DNA of 58,606 nucleotides from Aestuariivirga litoralis (GCF_003234965.1 NZ_QKVK01000013.1:1-58606); one strand, 5' to 3'. Numbered from the stretch's first letter, positions 25,973 to 36,527 are shown. Program-made: numbers and translations. Notes: generated by a model from the letters alone, not told the origin.

Positions 25973-26539
25973 TCAGACCTGCATGATCTCTTGTTCCTTG
26001 TGCTTCAGCACCTGCTCGATGTCCTTGATGGTGTCATCGGTCATCTTCTGCACCTCGTCGGCCTTCTTCTTGTGGTCATCCTCGCTCATGAGGTGGGCCT
26101 TCTCGAGCTGCTTCAGGTGGTCCATGCCATCGCGCCGCACGTTGCGCACGGCCACCCGGGCCTTCTCGGCATAGGTGTGGGCGACCTTGACGAGTTCCTT
26201 GCGGCGCTCCTGGGTGAGGTCCGGCATGCGCAGCCTGATGACCTGGCCTTCAGTCTGGGGGTTGAGGCCCAGGTTCGAGGCGCGGATCGCCTTCTCGACG
26301 GCGATGACGAGGCCCCTGTCCCACACGTTGATCTGCAGCATGCGCGGCTCGGGCACCGAAACCGAGGCCACCTGGGCAAGCGGCATGTTGGCGCCATAGG
26401 CATCGACATGGATGGGTTCGAGCAGGCTCGACGACGCACGCCCGGTGCGCAGGCCCCCGAAATCGTGCTTCAGCGCATCGACGGCGCCATGCATGCGGCG
26501 CTTGATGTCCGCCGCGTCGAAAGGTTGGGGCTGGGCCAT
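25973..26539 (-). CDS. frr: Ribosome recycling factor
   Basis: Releases ribosomes from mRNA after termination together with EF-G. The 188-aa product is of standard length and shows the family landmarks [39 protein letters not shown] and the C-terminal three-helix-bundle region ending [11 protein letters not shown]. It lies 4 bp after pyrH. Confidence 0.97.
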   Translation of the reverse strand: MAQPQPFDAADIKRRMHGAVDALKHDFGGLRTGRASSSLLEPIHVDAYGANMPLAQVASVSVPEPRMLQINVWDRGLVIAVEKAIRASNLGLNPQTEGQVIRLRMPDLTQERRKELVKVAHTYAEKARVAVRNVRRDGMDHLKQLEKAHLMSEDDHKKKADEVQKMTDDTIKDIEQVLKHKEQEIMQV

Positions 26540-26543
26540 GGGG

Positions 26544-27263
26544 TCATTCCTTCGTCACTGTGGTAAACAGCCCGCCGCCGTTGACCACTTCGAGCACGGC
26601 GCCGGGCTTCCTGATGGAGAAGACAACTACCGGAATCCCATTGTCCCGCGCAAGGGCAATGGCGGCCGGATCCATGATGCGGAGGTCCTTGGACAGGATC
26701 TCTCCGAAGGTGATCCGGTCGAAGCGGCGGGCCGAGGGGTCGGTCTTGGGGTCGGCCGAGTAGACGCCGTCGACGCTGGTGCCCTTGAACAGCGCGTCAC
26801 AGCCGAGTTCCGCCGCCCGCAGGGCCGCACCCGTGTCGGTGGTGAAGAAGGGCAGCCCGGTGCCCGCCGCGCAGATGATCACCCTGCCCGCCTCCAGGTG
26901 GTGGATGCCCTTGGCCCGGGAGTAGGTTTCGCAGACGGTGGGCATGGCGATCGCCGAGAGCACCCGCGCATCCATGCCCTTGCGGGTCAGGACCCCCTGC
27001 ATGGCCAGCGCGTTCATGACCGTGGCCATGATGCCCATGTGGTCGGCCGAGACCCTGTCCATGCCCTTGGCCGCCCCGGCAAGGCCGCGGAAGATGTTGC
27101 CGCCGCCGATGACCAGGGCCAGCTGGACGCCGGTGGCGGCCACCGCCAGAACCTCGTCGGCGAGGCGGCCAACCGTATCGAGATCGATGCCGTAGGGCTG
27201 GTTGCCCATGAGGACTTCGCCGGACAGCTTGAGGAGGATGCGCTTGTAGGTGGGGGAAGCCAT
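26544..27263 (-). CDS. pyrH: Uridylate kinase
   Basis: UMP kinase of the amino-acid-kinase fold, producing UDP for nucleotide synthesis. The chosen ATG at 27263 gives 239 aa starting [20 protein letters not shown]. The longer open frame to 27380 adds 39 residues with no family resemblance. Family motifs are [14 protein letters not shown]-like [20 protein letters not shown] and [16 protein letters not shown]. In related genomes tsf lies directly upstream. Here three unrelated genes intervene. Confidence 0.96.
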   Translation of the reverse strand: MASPTYKRILLKLSGEVLMGNQPYGIDLDTVGRLADEVLAVAATGVQLALVIGGGNIFRGLAGAAKGMDRVSADHMGIMATVMNALAMQGVLTRKGMDARVLSAIAMPTVCETYSRAKGIHHLEAGRVIICAAGTGLPFFTTDTGAALRAAELGCDALFKGTSVDGVYSADPKTDPSARRFDRITFGEILSKDLRIMDPAAIALARDNGIPVVVFSIRKPGAVLEVVNGGGLFTTVTKE

Positions 27264-27504
27264 GGGGAACCGGTCCGCTGATGAGAAGATTTGCAGTCTA
27301 GAAGCCCGAAATCGATTCGTCACAGCACGCCCCCCGCTTTTACCATTCCCTCCTGGGTTGATGCTCGGGTGTGCCCGCAATATGAAGTTGATCTTTCAAC
27401 ATATTTTCGTGTGCGACAGGCCAGTCTGCCACCCCTGATTGCTTACCCTTCGGCGACAAGCGTTTAACTTTCGGAACCGCCTGTTTGACCCCAGGGAGCC
27501 GTCC

Positions 27505-28533
27505 TTGCCCTTCCCGACCAACCCCCAGACCGTGATCGCCGCCGCCGGGCGGCGGCTGGAGGAATTCGCGCGGCTGCAGGGGGTTGACCTCGCGCCTCTG
27601 GCACAGAGTGTGGGGATCGACGTGGCCGAACTCAGCCGGTCCGACCTCAGGATCAACCTCGACGCCTTCATGCGGCTGTTCCACCTCCTCGAGATCGTCA
27701 GCGGGGACGACTGCATCGGGCTGCGCTACGCCCTGCATTTCCGCCAGGGCGATTCCGGCGCCTTCGGCTTTGCCATCCTGCATGCGCCCACGCTGCGCGA
27801 GGGACTGCGCATCTACCAGACCTACCAGCGCATGGTGGCCGACAATGCGCATTTCGACATGGTGGAGGAGAAGGACGACGTTACCATCCGCTGGCGATAC
27901 ACCAGGCTGATCGACTATCCCGACCAGTATACCGACTTCCGCGCCGCGCTGCTGGTCAAGGTGATCCGCGGGTTTCTCGGGCCGGGCTGGCGGCCGCGGG
28001 CGGTTGCGCTGCTGCGGCCGCGGCCCCGCAGCACGGTGCTGCACCGCGACTACTTCGGCCCGGGCGTATCGTTCCAGACCGCGTCCCTGAACACGCTGTC
28101 GATCCCCGCATCGGCGCTCGACACACCATCCGGCAACGACGATCCGCGCCTGTTCGAGATGATGGAGGCAGCCTGCCGGGCGGCGCTCGACGCCATCGAC
28201 CGCAGCCGCGACCTGCGCCTGCAGGTGACCGAGCAGATCCTCGCGCTGCTGCCGTGGGGCGAGGCGAACCTGCCGCGCGTCGCCGCATCGCTGGCGATGG
28301 GCGAGCGCAGCCTGCAGCGGCGGCTTGGTGAACTCGACACGAATTTCGAGACACTGGTGGAGGAAACCCGGCGTGACCTGTCCGACAGGCTGCTTGGCAC
28401 TTCGACACCGCTGTCGGAAATCAGCTACCTGTGCGGCTATTCCAATGCCAGCGCCTATTCGCGGGCTGCCCGCGGCTGGTACGGCGTTTCGCCCCAGACC
28501 ATGCGGCAGCGCCTGCGCGGTCATACCACTTAA
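27505..28533 (+). CDS. AraC family transcriptional regulator (arabinose-binding-like N-terminal domain)
   Basis: One-component DNA-binding regulator of 342 aa. A TTG at 27505 is chosen because GGGAG stands 7 bases upstream and family similarity begins there (PFPTNPQTVIAAAGRRLEEF). An earlier TTG at 27439 is possible. The N-terminal sensing domain, residues 1-180, is of the OruR/Arabinose_bd type (LFHLLEIVSGDDCIGLRYAL). The C-terminal HTH_18 region reads VAASLAMGERSLQRRL, then SYLCGYSNASAYSRAARGWY. It is inserted between pyrH and tsf and is divergent from pyrH. The unknown gene downstream or the Ntn hydrolase may be its target, but no operator is visible. Confidence 0.88.
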   Translation: MPFPTNPQTVIAAAGRRLEEFARLQGVDLAPLAQSVGIDVAELSRSDLRINLDAFMRLFHLLEIVSGDDCIGLRYALHFRQGDSGAFGFAILHAPTLREGLRIYQTYQRMVADNAHFDMVEEKDDVTIRWRYTRLIDYPDQYTDFRAALLVKVIRGFLGPGWRPRAVALLRPRPRSTVLHRDYFGPGVSFQTASLNTLSIPASALDTPSGNDDPRLFEMMEAACRAALDAIDRSRDLRLQVTEQILALLPWGEANLPRVAASLAMGERSLQRRLGELDTNFETLVEETRRDLSDRLLGTSTPLSEISYLCGYSNASAYSRAARGWYGVSPQTMRQRLRGHTT

Positions 28534-28698
28534 CATTTAGCGACAGGAGCAGCCCTCGTGCAATCGCGCGGCGATGGCATTCATGCAGGAAGCGGAATAG
28601 ATCGAACGGGCTTCTCGTTCTTAGGCGGCGACAGGACAGGGGGAGCGCGCGGCGCGTGTTGAGCCGCGGTGTGAACACCCCATTCCAGGACGTGCCTG

Positions 28699-29190
28699 AT
28701 GCCCAAGACCCAACCGGCCCGCAGCGCCCCCCTCTCCACGGCGCAGGGCGAGGCCTTGCCCATCCCCCAGATGGCGCCGCTGGCCTTCGACCAGGTGATC
28801 ATCGCCGGCGGCGATGAGGACGTGACGGCACAGGAGCTTTTCGACTGGGTGGCGCCGCTGCTGGCCGGCATTCCCGGTGGCCGCTGGATGAGCTGCCAGA
28901 TCGACATCGGCGAGGACGGCCGCGTCCTGGCGCATTACCGCCACGGCGGCAGCCCCATCGCGGTGAGCATCACCCTCGACGCCGGTGCCCCCATGGCTCG
29001 CGACCTGCTGCAGCAGCTGCCGCGGGCGGAGTCGGTGACGATGATCCTGCTCAGCGACTATGCCAGCCAGGCGGTCATGCTGCTCGACAGCGTGGCCCGC
29101 TGGCTGAACATCTATGACATCGACGAAGACAGCCTGTCGCCCGTGGTGCGGCTGCTGGGCGGGTTCCAGAGCATCCTGTCGAAAGCCTGA
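28699..29190 (+). CDS. Hypothetical protein (163 aa)
   Basis: No family is recognised. The protein starts MPKTQPARSAPLSTAQGEAL, with a Pro/Ala-rich N-terminus of about 30 residues, then an alpha/beta-looking body: PLAFDQVIIAGGDEDVTAQE, WMSCQIDIGEDGRVLAHYR and a C-terminal helix ending LGGFQSILSKA. There is no signal peptide or membrane segment. Third-position G/C bias is strong and the frame is clean, so it is probably coding. A weak AGGACG lies upstream. It converges on the Ntn hydrolase gene with 46 bp between. Confidence 0.65.
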   Translation: MPKTQPARSAPLSTAQGEALPIPQMAPLAFDQVIIAGGDEDVTAQELFDWVAPLLAGIPGGRWMSCQIDIGEDGRVLAHYRHGGSPIAVSITLDAGAPMARDLLQQLPRAESVTMILLSDYASQAVMLLDSVARWLNIYDIDEDSLSPVVRLLGGFQSILSKA

Positions 29191-29236
29191 GTGCGTGTCC
29201 TCCCCCGCTTGCTGGGCGGGGGAGGCTCCTGCCGCC

Positions 29237-30283
29237 TCAGCCCTGCGGCGCCAGGAACTTGAAGGGTTCCGCCGGCTTGAACGACTTCGACACCTCGCCC
29301 GACAGGATCGGGTTGCCGGAGAGATCGAGCTTCAGCGTGGGGGCGCCGGCCTTGAGGTCGAGCTTGCCGAGGTCGACCCAGAACACCGATGGCGTATGGA
29401 CGCTTTCATAGAAGTAACGCCCGGCATCGAGATCGGCCACCGTGCGCCAGCGCGTGGCGGCGATGTTGGGGTGCTGGGGGTCGCTCATGCCGAGCGGCAC
29501 GGAGATGGCGCGGATCAGCGACATGACCTCGGCCACCGCGGCATCATCCTCGAGGCCGGGCGGCACGGCGTTGAGCATCCAGCTCATGCGCGCGAAGCGG
29601 TCGGCCGCGCGGTTGGTTCCGGGCAGGAAGTTGAGGCCGCCCACCGTGTCCCAGTAGGTGGAGATCGCCAGCTGCTGGTCATAGGGCGGTGAATTGGTCA
29701 TCACCGTATACTGCTTGCCATGATGGATGGTGAGCTTGCCGCCGAGATATTCGAACACCGCCGAGTCGCCCGACTTGTCGGTGATGGCGAGGTGCCCGGT
29801 TGCCGCATGGCCGTCCGGCAGGACCGGCGCCACGATGGCGAAGGGCTGCTTTTCCAGTGCCGCCACCGCCTCGGCCACGGTGCCGTAATTGTCGAGCACA
29901 TATTGCAGGTAGGCACCGACGGAGAGCAGCGGCTTGCCGGATGTCTTGTAATCGCCATAGTCGCTCTCGGCGAGATAGAGCACGTTGCCGGAGAGGCCCG
30001 CGTCATTGACACCGTCGACCGAGGCGATGTTGTAGAAGCCGGAGATCACCGAGCCGTATTTCGACGTCCATTCGATCGAGCCCTGCCCCACGCCGCCATC
30101 GCGCTTCATGCCGGCCGGGAAGGCCCAGAGGTCGGTGCCGGTCTCCTCCGCCCAGTCCATGGTGCGGCCGACGAGATGGTTGGTGCCGGCCCCCGAATAG
30201 ACGATGCGGGTGCAGGCATCGGCCGCCGGCACGATGACGGCCGCAGTTGCGAGGGCGAGGATGGCGGTGAGGGTTCGGCGCAT
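29237..30283 (-). CDS. Secreted linear amide C-N hydrolase (choloylglycine hydrolase family)
   Basis: N-terminal-nucleophile hydrolase of the penicillin V acylase / bile salt hydrolase family. The chosen ATG at 30283 gives 348 aa with a signal peptide (MRRTLTAILALATAAVIVPA). Cleavage after ADA would expose Cys24 in CTRIVYSG as the catalytic nucleophile. Further family motifs are GRTMDWAEE, DGVNDAGLSGNVLYL, VMTNSPPYDQQL and the C-terminal SVFWVDLGKLDL. The upstream in-frame extension to 30340 is not needed. Substrate is unknown; periplasmic beta-lactams or N-acyl homoserine lactones are known for relatives. Confidence 0.88.
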   Translation of the reverse strand: MRRTLTAILALATAAVIVPAADACTRIVYSGAGTNHLVGRTMDWAEETGTDLWAFPAGMKRDGGVGQGSIEWTSKYGSVISGFYNIASVDGVNDAGLSGNVLYLAESDYGDYKTSGKPLLSVGAYLQYVLDNYGTVAEAVAALEKQPFAIVAPVLPDGHAATGHLAITDKSGDSAVFEYLGGKLTIHHGKQYTVMTNSPPYDQQLAISTYWDTVGGLNFLPGTNRAADRFARMSWMLNAVPPGLEDDAAVAEVMSLIRAISVPLGMSDPQHPNIAATRWRTVADLDAGRYFYESVHTPSVFWVDLGKLDLKAGAPTLKLDLSGNPILSGEVSKSFKPAEPFKFLAPQG

Positions 30284-30379
30284 GGACCAGCTCCTTGTTT
30301 GGGTGACCGGAGCGTAAGCATGTCCTGGAGTGAAGTCCATTGAGGGAGGTCAAACTCTCCATCGATCGGCGCCAATCAC

Positions 30380-30408
30380 ACAAAAGAGGCCCCGTTTCCG
30401 GGGCCTCT
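30380..30408 (-). terminator. Rho-independent terminator of tsf
   Basis: A perfect 10-bp stem (30385-30394 with 30399-30408, AGAGGCCCCG / CGGGGCCTCT) closes a 4-base loop. On the minus strand it runs into TTTTGTG. It lies 24 bp past the tsf stop, so transcription of rpsB-tsf is expected to end here rather than continue to pyrH. Confidence 0.85.
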
Positions 30409-30432
30409 CTCGTTGTCTCGATGGGATGCGGC

Positions 30433-31353
30433 TCAGTTGCCGGACATCTTGGCGACTTCCGCCGCGAAGTCGTCTTCCTTCTTCTCGATGCCTTCGCCCA
30501 GCTGCATGCGCACGAAGCCGGTAAGCTTGACGTCGGCGCCCGCGGCCTTCGCGGCATCCGCGATGGCCTGCGTCACGGTCTTGGCGCCGTCATGCACATA
30601 GGCCTGCTCGAGGAGGCAGTTTTCCTTGGCGAAGGTCTTGAGGCCCGAGGCCACGATCTTCTCCAGCACGTTGGCGGGCTTGCCGGCGTTCTTTTCCTCG
30701 AGGATCGCGGATTCACGCGCCAGCACGTCGGCGGGCACCTGCTCCAGCGTGAGGGCGACCGGGTTGGTGGCGGCGACATGCATGGCGAGCATGCGGCCGA
30801 ACTCGGCGAGGGACGCCTTGTTGCCGGTCGACTCGAGCGCCACGATGACGCCGATCTTGCCCATGCCGGGGGCGATCTGGTTGTGGACGTAGGAACCGAT
30901 GACGCCGTCCTTCACCGCGAGCAGCGCGGTGCGGCGCACCGTCATGTTCTCGCCGATGGCGGCAACCAGTTCGGCCACGTATTCGGCAACGGCGTGGGTG
31001 GAGCCCGGGACCTTCATGGTCTTCAGGATCTCGGTGTCGCCATTGGCCTTGAGCGCCAGCTTCGAGATCTCGGCGACCATGGCCTGGAACTTCTCGTTGC
31101 GGGCGACGAAGTCGGTTTCCGAGTTGACCTCGACGACGGCACCCGTCGTGCCATCGACGGCGACGGCCACGAGGCCCTCGGCGGCGACGCGCGTCGACTT
31201 CTTGGCGGCCTTGGCGAGGCCCTTGGCGCGCAGCCAGTCGACGGCGGCTTCCATGTCGCCATTCGTCGCTGCGAGAGCAGCCTTGCAATCCATCATGCCC
31301 ACGCCGGTCTTCTCGCGCAGGTCCTTCACCATTGCAGCCGTGATATCGGCCAT
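30433..31353 (-). CDS. tsf: Translation elongation factor Ts
   Basis: Guanine-nucleotide exchange factor for EF-Tu. The 306-aa product starts [20 protein letters not shown] and contains MMDCKAAL, the EF-Tu-contacting [10 protein letters not shown] and a duplicated core domain, ending with [20 protein letters not shown]. It lies 87 bp after rpsB and ends at a strong terminator. Confidence 0.97.
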   Translation of the reverse strand: MADITAAMVKDLREKTGVGMMDCKAALAATNGDMEAAVDWLRAKGLAKAAKKSTRVAAEGLVAVAVDGTTGAVVEVNSETDFVARNEKFQAMVAEISKLALKANGDTEILKTMKVPGSTHAVAEYVAELVAAIGENMTVRRTALLAVKDGVIGSYVHNQIAPGMGKIGVIVALESTGNKASLAEFGRMLAMHVAATNPVALTLEQVPADVLARESAILEEKNAGKPANVLEKIVASGLKTFAKENCLLEQAYVHDGAKTVTQAIADAAKAAGADVKLTGFVRMQLGEGIEKKEDDFAAEVAKMSGN

Positions 31354-31440
31354 GATCTACCTCTTGTGATTTGAAAGAGCGTGAGGCCCGCCGTGTTCAT
31401 GCGGCAGGCCCCGTGACATTCAAGTGACGGCCGGGGCCGA

Positions 31441-32199
31441 TTACTCGGCGGCCGGAAGTTCTTCCGCGATCGGCTCCTCGGCGGCGCCGATGTCGACACC
31501 CGAACCCGACTGGGCGAGCGAGATGCCTTCGATGCAGGCGCGGCTGACGAGGTCGCAGTAGAGAGCGACCGCGCGGCCCGCGTCGTCATTGCCCGGGATC
31601 GGGTAGGTGACGCCGGCGGGGTCCGAGTTGGTGTCGATCACCGCGATCACCGGAATGCCGAGACGGTTGGCTTCCTTGATGGCGATCTGTTCCTTGTTGG
31701 TGTCGATCACGAACAGCAGGTCGGGAACGCCGCCCATGTCCTTGATGCCGCCAAGGGCCTTGTCGAGCTTCTCCTTGGTGCGGGTGAGCTCGAGCATTTC
31801 GCGCTTCGTCAGGCCCGAATGCTCCTTGCCGAGGACTTCGTCGGTGGTGCGCAGCGTCTTGATCGAGTGCGAGATGGTCTTCCAGTTGGTGAGCGTGCCG
31901 CCGAGCCAGCGGGAGTTCACGTAATACTGGGCCGAACGCTTTGCAGCGTCCGCGACGAGTTCCGAGGCCGAGCGCTTGGTGCCGACGAACAGCACGCGGC
32001 CGCCCTTGGCCACCGTGTCAGCCACGGCGACGAGCGCCTGGTGGAGCAGCGGGACGGTCTGGGAAAGATCGATGATATGGATGCCGTTGCGGCTGCCATA
32101 GATGTAGTTGCGCATCTTCGGGTTCCAGCGGTGGGTCTGGTGGCCGAAGTGAACGCCAGCTTCGAGCAGCTGACGCATGGTGAATTCAGGCAGTGCCAT
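31441..32199 (-). CDS. rpsB: 30S ribosomal protein S2
   Basis: The 252-aa product starts [20 protein letters not shown] and contains [30 protein letters not shown] and the late [12 protein letters not shown], all standard for S2. The C-terminus is a short acidic tail ([13 protein letters not shown]). The open frame continues upstream to 32370, but family similarity fixes the start at 32199. A leader of about 135 bases separates it from a sigma-70-like promoter. Confidence 0.97.
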   Translation of the reverse strand: MALPEFTMRQLLEAGVHFGHQTHRWNPKMRNYIYGSRNGIHIIDLSQTVPLLHQALVAVADTVAKGGRVLFVGTKRSASELVADAAKRSAQYYVNSRWLGGTLTNWKTISHSIKTLRTTDEVLGKEHSGLTKREMLELTRTKEKLDKALGGIKDMGGVPDLLFVIDTNKEQIAIKEANRLGIPVIAVIDTNSDPAGVTYPIPGNDDAGRAVALYCDLVSRACIEGISLAQSGSGVDIGAAEEPIAEELPAAE

Positions 32200-32341
32200 G
32201 CGGGTACGGTCCTTTTCCGGTTGATCCGCCGCGGAGAGAGTGACCGGGTTGCCCCGGCACCGGATGGATCTGGCACTATGTGGAGGCGAACCTCGTGTGC
32301 CGGAGCCTGACTCCGCGTGTGAGTTGCAGTTAACGGGGCGG

Positions 32342-32370
32342 GCTATAACGGAGTGGCGGAGGAAAGGCAA
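32342..32370 (-). promoter_or_regulatory. Sigma-70-type promoter of rpsB-tsf
   Basis: On the minus strand TTGCCT (32370-32365) is followed by 17 bases and TATAGC (32347-32342). This predicts a transcript with a 5' leader of roughly 135 bases before rpsB. A long leader is usual for rpsB, which is autoregulated by S2 in other proteobacteria. No conserved leader fold was identified by eye. Confidence 0.55.
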
Positions 32371-32410
32371 GTGGGCGGGGATGGCCAGCCCCAGACCCCA
32401 AAAGACCCGT

Positions 32411-32485
32411 CACCCCGGCGACAGCCGGAGCCCAGCTTCGGGCGTTTCCCCTGCGGAAAGCTGGGCCCCGGCTGTCGCCGGGGTG
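32411..32485. repeat. Long intergenic inverted repeat (REP-like) after the O-methyltransferase gene
   Basis: Two 28-base arms (32411-32438 and 32458-32485) are inverse complements with a single mismatch, around a 19-base loop. The arm starts CACCCCGGCGACAGCCGG. It lies 6 bp past the methyltransferase stop and 40 bp upstream of the rpsB promoter. It can act as a terminator or insulator between the two transcription units. Its style is that of dispersed extragenic palindromes. Confidence 0.8.
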
Positions 32486-32491
32486 GCGGCA

Positions 32492-33151
32492 TCAGGAAAT
32501 CTTCCGCGCCATGGTCAACCCGTCGCAGATCGGCACCAGGCAGATCTCGACCCGGTCATCGGCCAGGATCTTGTCGTTGAGCGCCCGGATCGCCACGGTG
32601 TCGGCATCCTGCTTCATCGGGTCGGCCACGTCGCCGTCCCACAGCGTGTTGTCGACGAGGATAAGGCCGCCGGGGCGGAGGAGCAGGAGGGATCCCTCGT
32701 AATAGCCGTCATAGCCGGACTTGTCGGCGTCGATGAAGGCGAGGTCGTAGCTGCCGCCCTCCCCGGCCGCGAGGCAGCGGGCAATGACCGCATTGCCGCC
32801 ATCGAGGTGGAGGTCGATACGCTCCGCCACGCCGGCCTTCTGCCAGTAGCGCCGGGCAATGTCGGTAAAATCCTTCGAGACGTCCGCGCAGGTGATGCGA
32901 CCGGCGCCTGCGAGCGCCATGGCGAGGGAGGAATAGCCAGTGAAGGTGCCGAACTCGATGACCTTGCGCGCGCCCATCAACCGGACGAGGAGCGACATGA
33001 AGGCGCCCTGCTCCGGGCCGATCTGCATCTGCGCTTCGCCGCCGAGCCTTGCCGTCTCCCGGCGCAGCTCGGCGAGGATGGGCGCTTCGCGGCAGGCATG
33101 GGCCGCGTAGTAGGCTTCGAGCGCCCCGGTCAGGCCGATGGTCTTTCCCAT
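32492..33151 (-). CDS. O-methyltransferase (class I SAM-dependent)
   Basis: Catechol/caffeoyl-CoA O-methyltransferase-like enzyme of 219 aa, starting MGKTIGLTGALEAYYAAHAC. SAM-binding motifs are VIEFGTFTGYSSLAMALA and ITCADVSKDF. The metal-binding FIDADKSGYDGYYE and LILVDNTLWDGDVADP are typical of the family. The in-frame extension to 33325 lies in the DUF2339 gene and is discarded. It starts 4 bp after the DUF2339 stop, so it is probably co-transcribed. Substrate is unknown. Confidence 0.9.
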   Translation of the reverse strand: MGKTIGLTGALEAYYAAHACREAPILAELRRETARLGGEAQMQIGPEQGAFMSLLVRLMGARKVIEFGTFTGYSSLAMALAGAGRITCADVSKDFTDIARRYWQKAGVAERIDLHLDGGNAVIARCLAAGEGGSYDLAFIDADKSGYDGYYEGSLLLLRPGGLILVDNTLWDGDVADPMKQDADTVAIRALNDKILADDRVEICLVPICDGLTMARKIS

Positions 33152-33155
33152 TCTC

Positions 33156-35795
33156 TCACTCCGCAGGTTGGGGCACCGGAGACCCGCGCACGAAGCGCTG
33201 GTAGAGCCAGCCGATGCCGACGAGGCAGAAGCCGAGCCCGACGAAGCTGGCGATGCGCAGCAGCCCCCCGAGGTTCGACATGTCGCCGATGAAGACCTTG
33301 AGCACGACGAGTGCCAGCACGGCAAGGCCCGCGAGGCGCACCGGCTGGCGCGCCAGCCTTATGCCCGCCACGAACAGCGCCAGCGCAAACACCAGCCACA
33401 CCGCCGAATAGGCATAGTTCTCCGCCAGCGACTGCGACCACGGCGTCATCATCATGCCCTGGAAGAGACGCTTGGTCTCGAGCGTCACATAGGCAAAGAG
33501 CAGCACCAGGGCCAGCACATGGGCCGCGGGCTTCAGTCTGCCCCAGCCAATGACGTCCAGGCGGCGGGCGATCAGCAAGACCAGCGGCACCGGCAGCAGG
33601 TAGGCGAGCAGCAGCGCATTGAAGATGCTGCCCCCCGGCACGGGCTCACCCGTGACCACCGGGTTGAGCGCCAGCAGGCTCAGGCCCACCGCACCCGCCG
33701 CCGCCATGGCCAGCAGGATGCGCGCGCCCCATGTCGCCACCAGCGAGGAAAACAGCCGCTGCCGGTGTATCAGACCATAGGCGGCCCCCGCCCAGGTGAG
33801 GATATGCGCCGCCATTTCGAGGAAGCGCGGATCCTCATAGGTGATGCCGCCCCCGATGAGCACGCGGATCTCGAGCGACAGCAGCGATATGACGAGGCCG
33901 AGGCTGATCCCCTCCAGCGCCACGGCGGATGGCTCTTGGCCATGGCGGCGCAAAGCCTTGCTGCCGGCATAAAGCGCCACGGCCGGAAGGCCGTAGCCGT
34001 AGAGCACCCAGTGCTCACCAAAGGGGAGGCTCGCGTCGTCACTCCACAGTTCACGCGACAGGAAGAGGCGCAGCGCCACAAGGCTTGCCAGCGCCGCGGT
34101 GACCGGGCCCATGAGGCGCGGCTTCAGCACGCCGCTCGCCAGCGCATAGACGAGTGCGAGTGCGGCAATGGCAAGGCTGAGCCAGACGCCATCGAGCAGC
34201 AGGTCGAGCGCCATGACCAGGAGCGCCGCCGCCCCAGCGGCGAGCAGGCCGGCGCCAAGCGCATCGGTCGTCGGCCGGCGGCTCCACCACAAGGTGACGA
34301 GCAGCAGCAGCATGGCCGTGCCTGCGGCCAGCGTTGCCCAGCCTGCGGCCGACATCATGAAATCCACCCGCGCCCAGGCAACCCACAGGAAGGCCAGCGC
34401 CGCTCCGCCCGCCAGGGCACCCCAGACCGGCGAGCCGCGCCGCCACAGCACGCCCGCCAGGCCAACCAGCGTGAAGGCGCCGCCTGCCCCCAGCATCCAG
34501 CGCAGGAAGCGCTGGGTGGCGAGACCGAAATAGCTGCTCCAGCTCCAGATGCCATGCTCGTCCAGCGTCCAGGCATGGAAGGCCGCCTCGCGCCAGCTGC
34601 CCAGCACGGCCAGCATCACCACGGCGGCGGCGGGAGCGAGCAGCACCAGCGCATGCTTGCGCCAGGCGAAGAACACCAGCAGCGCCAGCCCCGCGGAGAG
34701 GAGAGAAAGTGCCGCATCGCCGTGGCCACCGCGCAGCGCCAGCGCCACCAGAACCGCCACCGCCGCCGAAAGCCCGGTGCTGGCAATGGCCAGGGGCCCG
34801 CGCGATGCTTCGGCGAGATGATGCGGCCAGGATTCATCACGCAGCATTGCCGGACCTTCCAGCACCAGCATGGCAGCAAGGCCGGTGACCAGAGCGGAAA
34901 GACCGATGGGCCACACATCGCCTGGCTCGAAGGGACCGATGAGCCAGAGGCCGCTCCATGTGAGGGTTCCGAGAATGGCGGCATAGCCCAGCCACCACCA
35001 GGCACGTCCGCGCAACACCAGAAGCGCCGACACGAGGATGATCAGCAGATAGGGGAAGAACGTCCAGGCGGAGGGATCGGCGGACGGGATCAGCGCCGGG
35101 GTGACATAGGAGCCGAGAAGGCCGAGCGCGGCGATGAGGGGCCCCTGCCAGCGTGACAGGGCCAGCGCCCCGAGGCCGACCGCGGCAAGGCCGAGGAAGG
35201 CAGCCGCGGGATCGAGGATGCCGTAAAGCGCATAGGCGGCGTAGAGCGCGCCAAACAGAACGGCAAGGCCTGCCGCCGAGAGTGCTGCCGGCACGTAGTT
35301 CGGTGCCGGGCCCGCGGCGGGCGGCGTGCGCCGACGCACCCACTCGCCAGCACCGACCAGCGCGAAACCGGCAACCAGCCCGAGGATGACCTGCAGCACC
35401 GGCGAGATGAGGCCGTTGTCATAGGCGTATTTCACGAACAGCAGGCCGCCGATGGCGATGGCCACGCCGCCGATCCACACGAACCAGCGGCCCGCCAGCG
35501 CCTGTTCCACGTCACGCGGCGGCAAGGGCGCCGCGGAGGGGGGAGGCGCCATGTCCGGTTCGCTGGGTGTGTCCTCCAGCTTCGCAGCGGCGGTTTCGGG
35601 AGGGGGCGGTTCGGCCGCCGTTGTCATCGGTGGCTCAGGGAGTGAAGCGTCCTGCAGCGCAGGTCGCGCCGCCTTCAGTCTTTCAATCTCCTGCGAGAGC
35701 TTGAAATTGGCGGTCTGCAGCTTCGCCGTGCGGTTGAGGGCGACAAGCGCCATCACGAAGGTGACGACGGCGATCAGAAAGGCGAATCCGTCCAT
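33156..35795 (-). CDS. DUF2339 family large membrane protein
   Basis: An 879-aa polytopic membrane protein. A short N-terminal helix ([15 protein letters not shown]) and a coiled-coil-like [17 protein letters not shown] are followed by a Pro/Glu-rich linker (about residues 50-95). More than twenty hydrophobic segments then run to the C-terminus. The first is preceded by the family hallmark [20 protein letters not shown] and [22 protein letters not shown] precedes the ATG. Function is not established for the family. It is the first gene of a two-gene unit with the O-methyltransferase and is divergent from lipB. Confidence 0.88.
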   Translation of the reverse strand: MDGFAFLIAVVTFVMALVALNRTAKLQTANFKLSQEIERLKAARPALQDASLPEPPMTTAAEPPPPETAAAKLEDTPSEPDMAPPPSAAPLPPRDVEQALAGRWFVWIGGVAIAIGGLLFVKYAYDNGLISPVLQVILGLVAGFALVGAGEWVRRRTPPAAGPAPNYVPAALSAAGLAVLFGALYAAYALYGILDPAAAFLGLAAVGLGALALSRWQGPLIAALGLLGSYVTPALIPSADPSAWTFFPYLLIILVSALLVLRGRAWWWLGYAAILGTLTWSGLWLIGPFEPGDVWPIGLSALVTGLAAMLVLEGPAMLRDESWPHHLAEASRGPLAIASTGLSAAVAVLVALALRGGHGDAALSLLSAGLALLVFFAWRKHALVLLAPAAAVVMLAVLGSWREAAFHAWTLDEHGIWSWSSYFGLATQRFLRWMLGAGGAFTLVGLAGVLWRRGSPVWGALAGGAALAFLWVAWARVDFMMSAAGWATLAAGTAMLLLLVTLWWSRRPTTDALGAGLLAAGAAALLVMALDLLLDGVWLSLAIAALALVYALASGVLKPRLMGPVTAALASLVALRLFLSRELWSDDASLPFGEHWVLYGYGLPAVALYAGSKALRRHGQEPSAVALEGISLGLVISLLSLEIRVLIGGGITYEDPRFLEMAAHILTWAGAAYGLIHRQRLFSSLVATWGARILLAMAAAGAVGLSLLALNPVVTGEPVPGGSIFNALLLAYLLPVPLVLLIARRLDVIGWGRLKPAAHVLALVLLFAYVTLETKRLFQGMMMTPWSQSLAENYAYSAVWLVFALALFVAGIRLARQPVRLAGLAVLALVVLKVFIGDMSNLGGLLRIASFVGLGFCLVGIGWLYQRFVRGSPVPQPAE

Positions 35796-35861
35796 TCCAC
35801 TCTCTCCCCGCGCACCAGACTACACGGTTGCGGGAGGAGTCCGAAACTGGGAAAAGCGGGC

Positions 35862-36527
35862 ATGGCTGCGCGCGATGATATACGCCTGACGCTGAAATCG
35901 GCGGACGAGGTCGCCTGGGACGTGTCGGAGGGACTCGTGCCCTACCCTGACGCGATGGCGCGCATGGATGCGCATGTCGAGGCGATTGCCAGGGGAACGG
36001 AGCCCGAGCGCATCTGGCTGCTGGAGCATCCGCCGCTCTACACGGCCGGCACCTCCGCCCAAGAGGAGGATCTCGTCGAGCGTGATCGCTTCCCGGTGTT
36101 CAGGACGGGTCGCGGCGGACAATATACCTATCACGGCCCGGGCCAGCGCGTGGCCTATGTGATGCTCGACCTGAAGCGGCGGGGCGGCGACGTGCGCGCC
36201 TTCGTCGCCGCGCTCGAGCAATGGGTGATCGACACGCTCGACCAGTTCAACGTGAAGGGCGAGCGGCGCGAGGACCGCGTTGGCGTGTGGGTGCGGCGTG
36301 GCGCGCGCGAGGACAAGATCGCGGCGATCGGCATCCGCGTGCGGCACTGGGTGACGTTCCACGGCATCTCGATCAACGTGGAGCCGGAGCTTGCACATTT
36401 CTCCGGCATCGTACCCTGCGGCATCCGCGAGCATGGGGTGACGAGCCTCGTCGACCTCGGCCTTCCGGTGACCATGGCCGACCTCGACGTGGCGCTGCGA
36501 AAGACCTTCCGTCCGATCTTCGGGTGA
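35862..36527 (+). CDS. lipB: Octanoyltransferase (lipoyl synthesis)
   Basis: Transfers octanoyl groups from ACP to lipoyl domains. The 221-aa product has [20 protein letters not shown], then [20 protein letters not shown]. The catalytic Lys is in [18 protein letters not shown] and the catalytic Cys in [13 protein letters not shown]. The TGG loop and the C-terminal AFRKTF-like [11 protein letters not shown] are standard. Its stop abuts the stop of the opposite-strand secreted protein. Confidence 0.95.
   Translation: MAARDDIRLTLKSADEVAWDVSEGLVPYPDAMARMDAHVEAIARGTEPERIWLLEHPPLYTAGTSAQEEDLVERDRFPVFRTGRGGQYTYHGPGQRVAYVMLDLKRRGGDVRAFVAALEQWVIDTLDQFNVKGERREDRVGVWVRRGAREDKIAAIGIRVRHWVTFHGISINVEPELAHFSGIVPCGIREHGVTSLVDLGLPVTMADLDVALRKTFRPIFG

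Noticed and set aside
33138-35156. 672-codon plus-strand open frame
   Set aside because: It is antisense to the DUF2339 membrane protein, and its Arg/Gln/His-rich product is low complexity.
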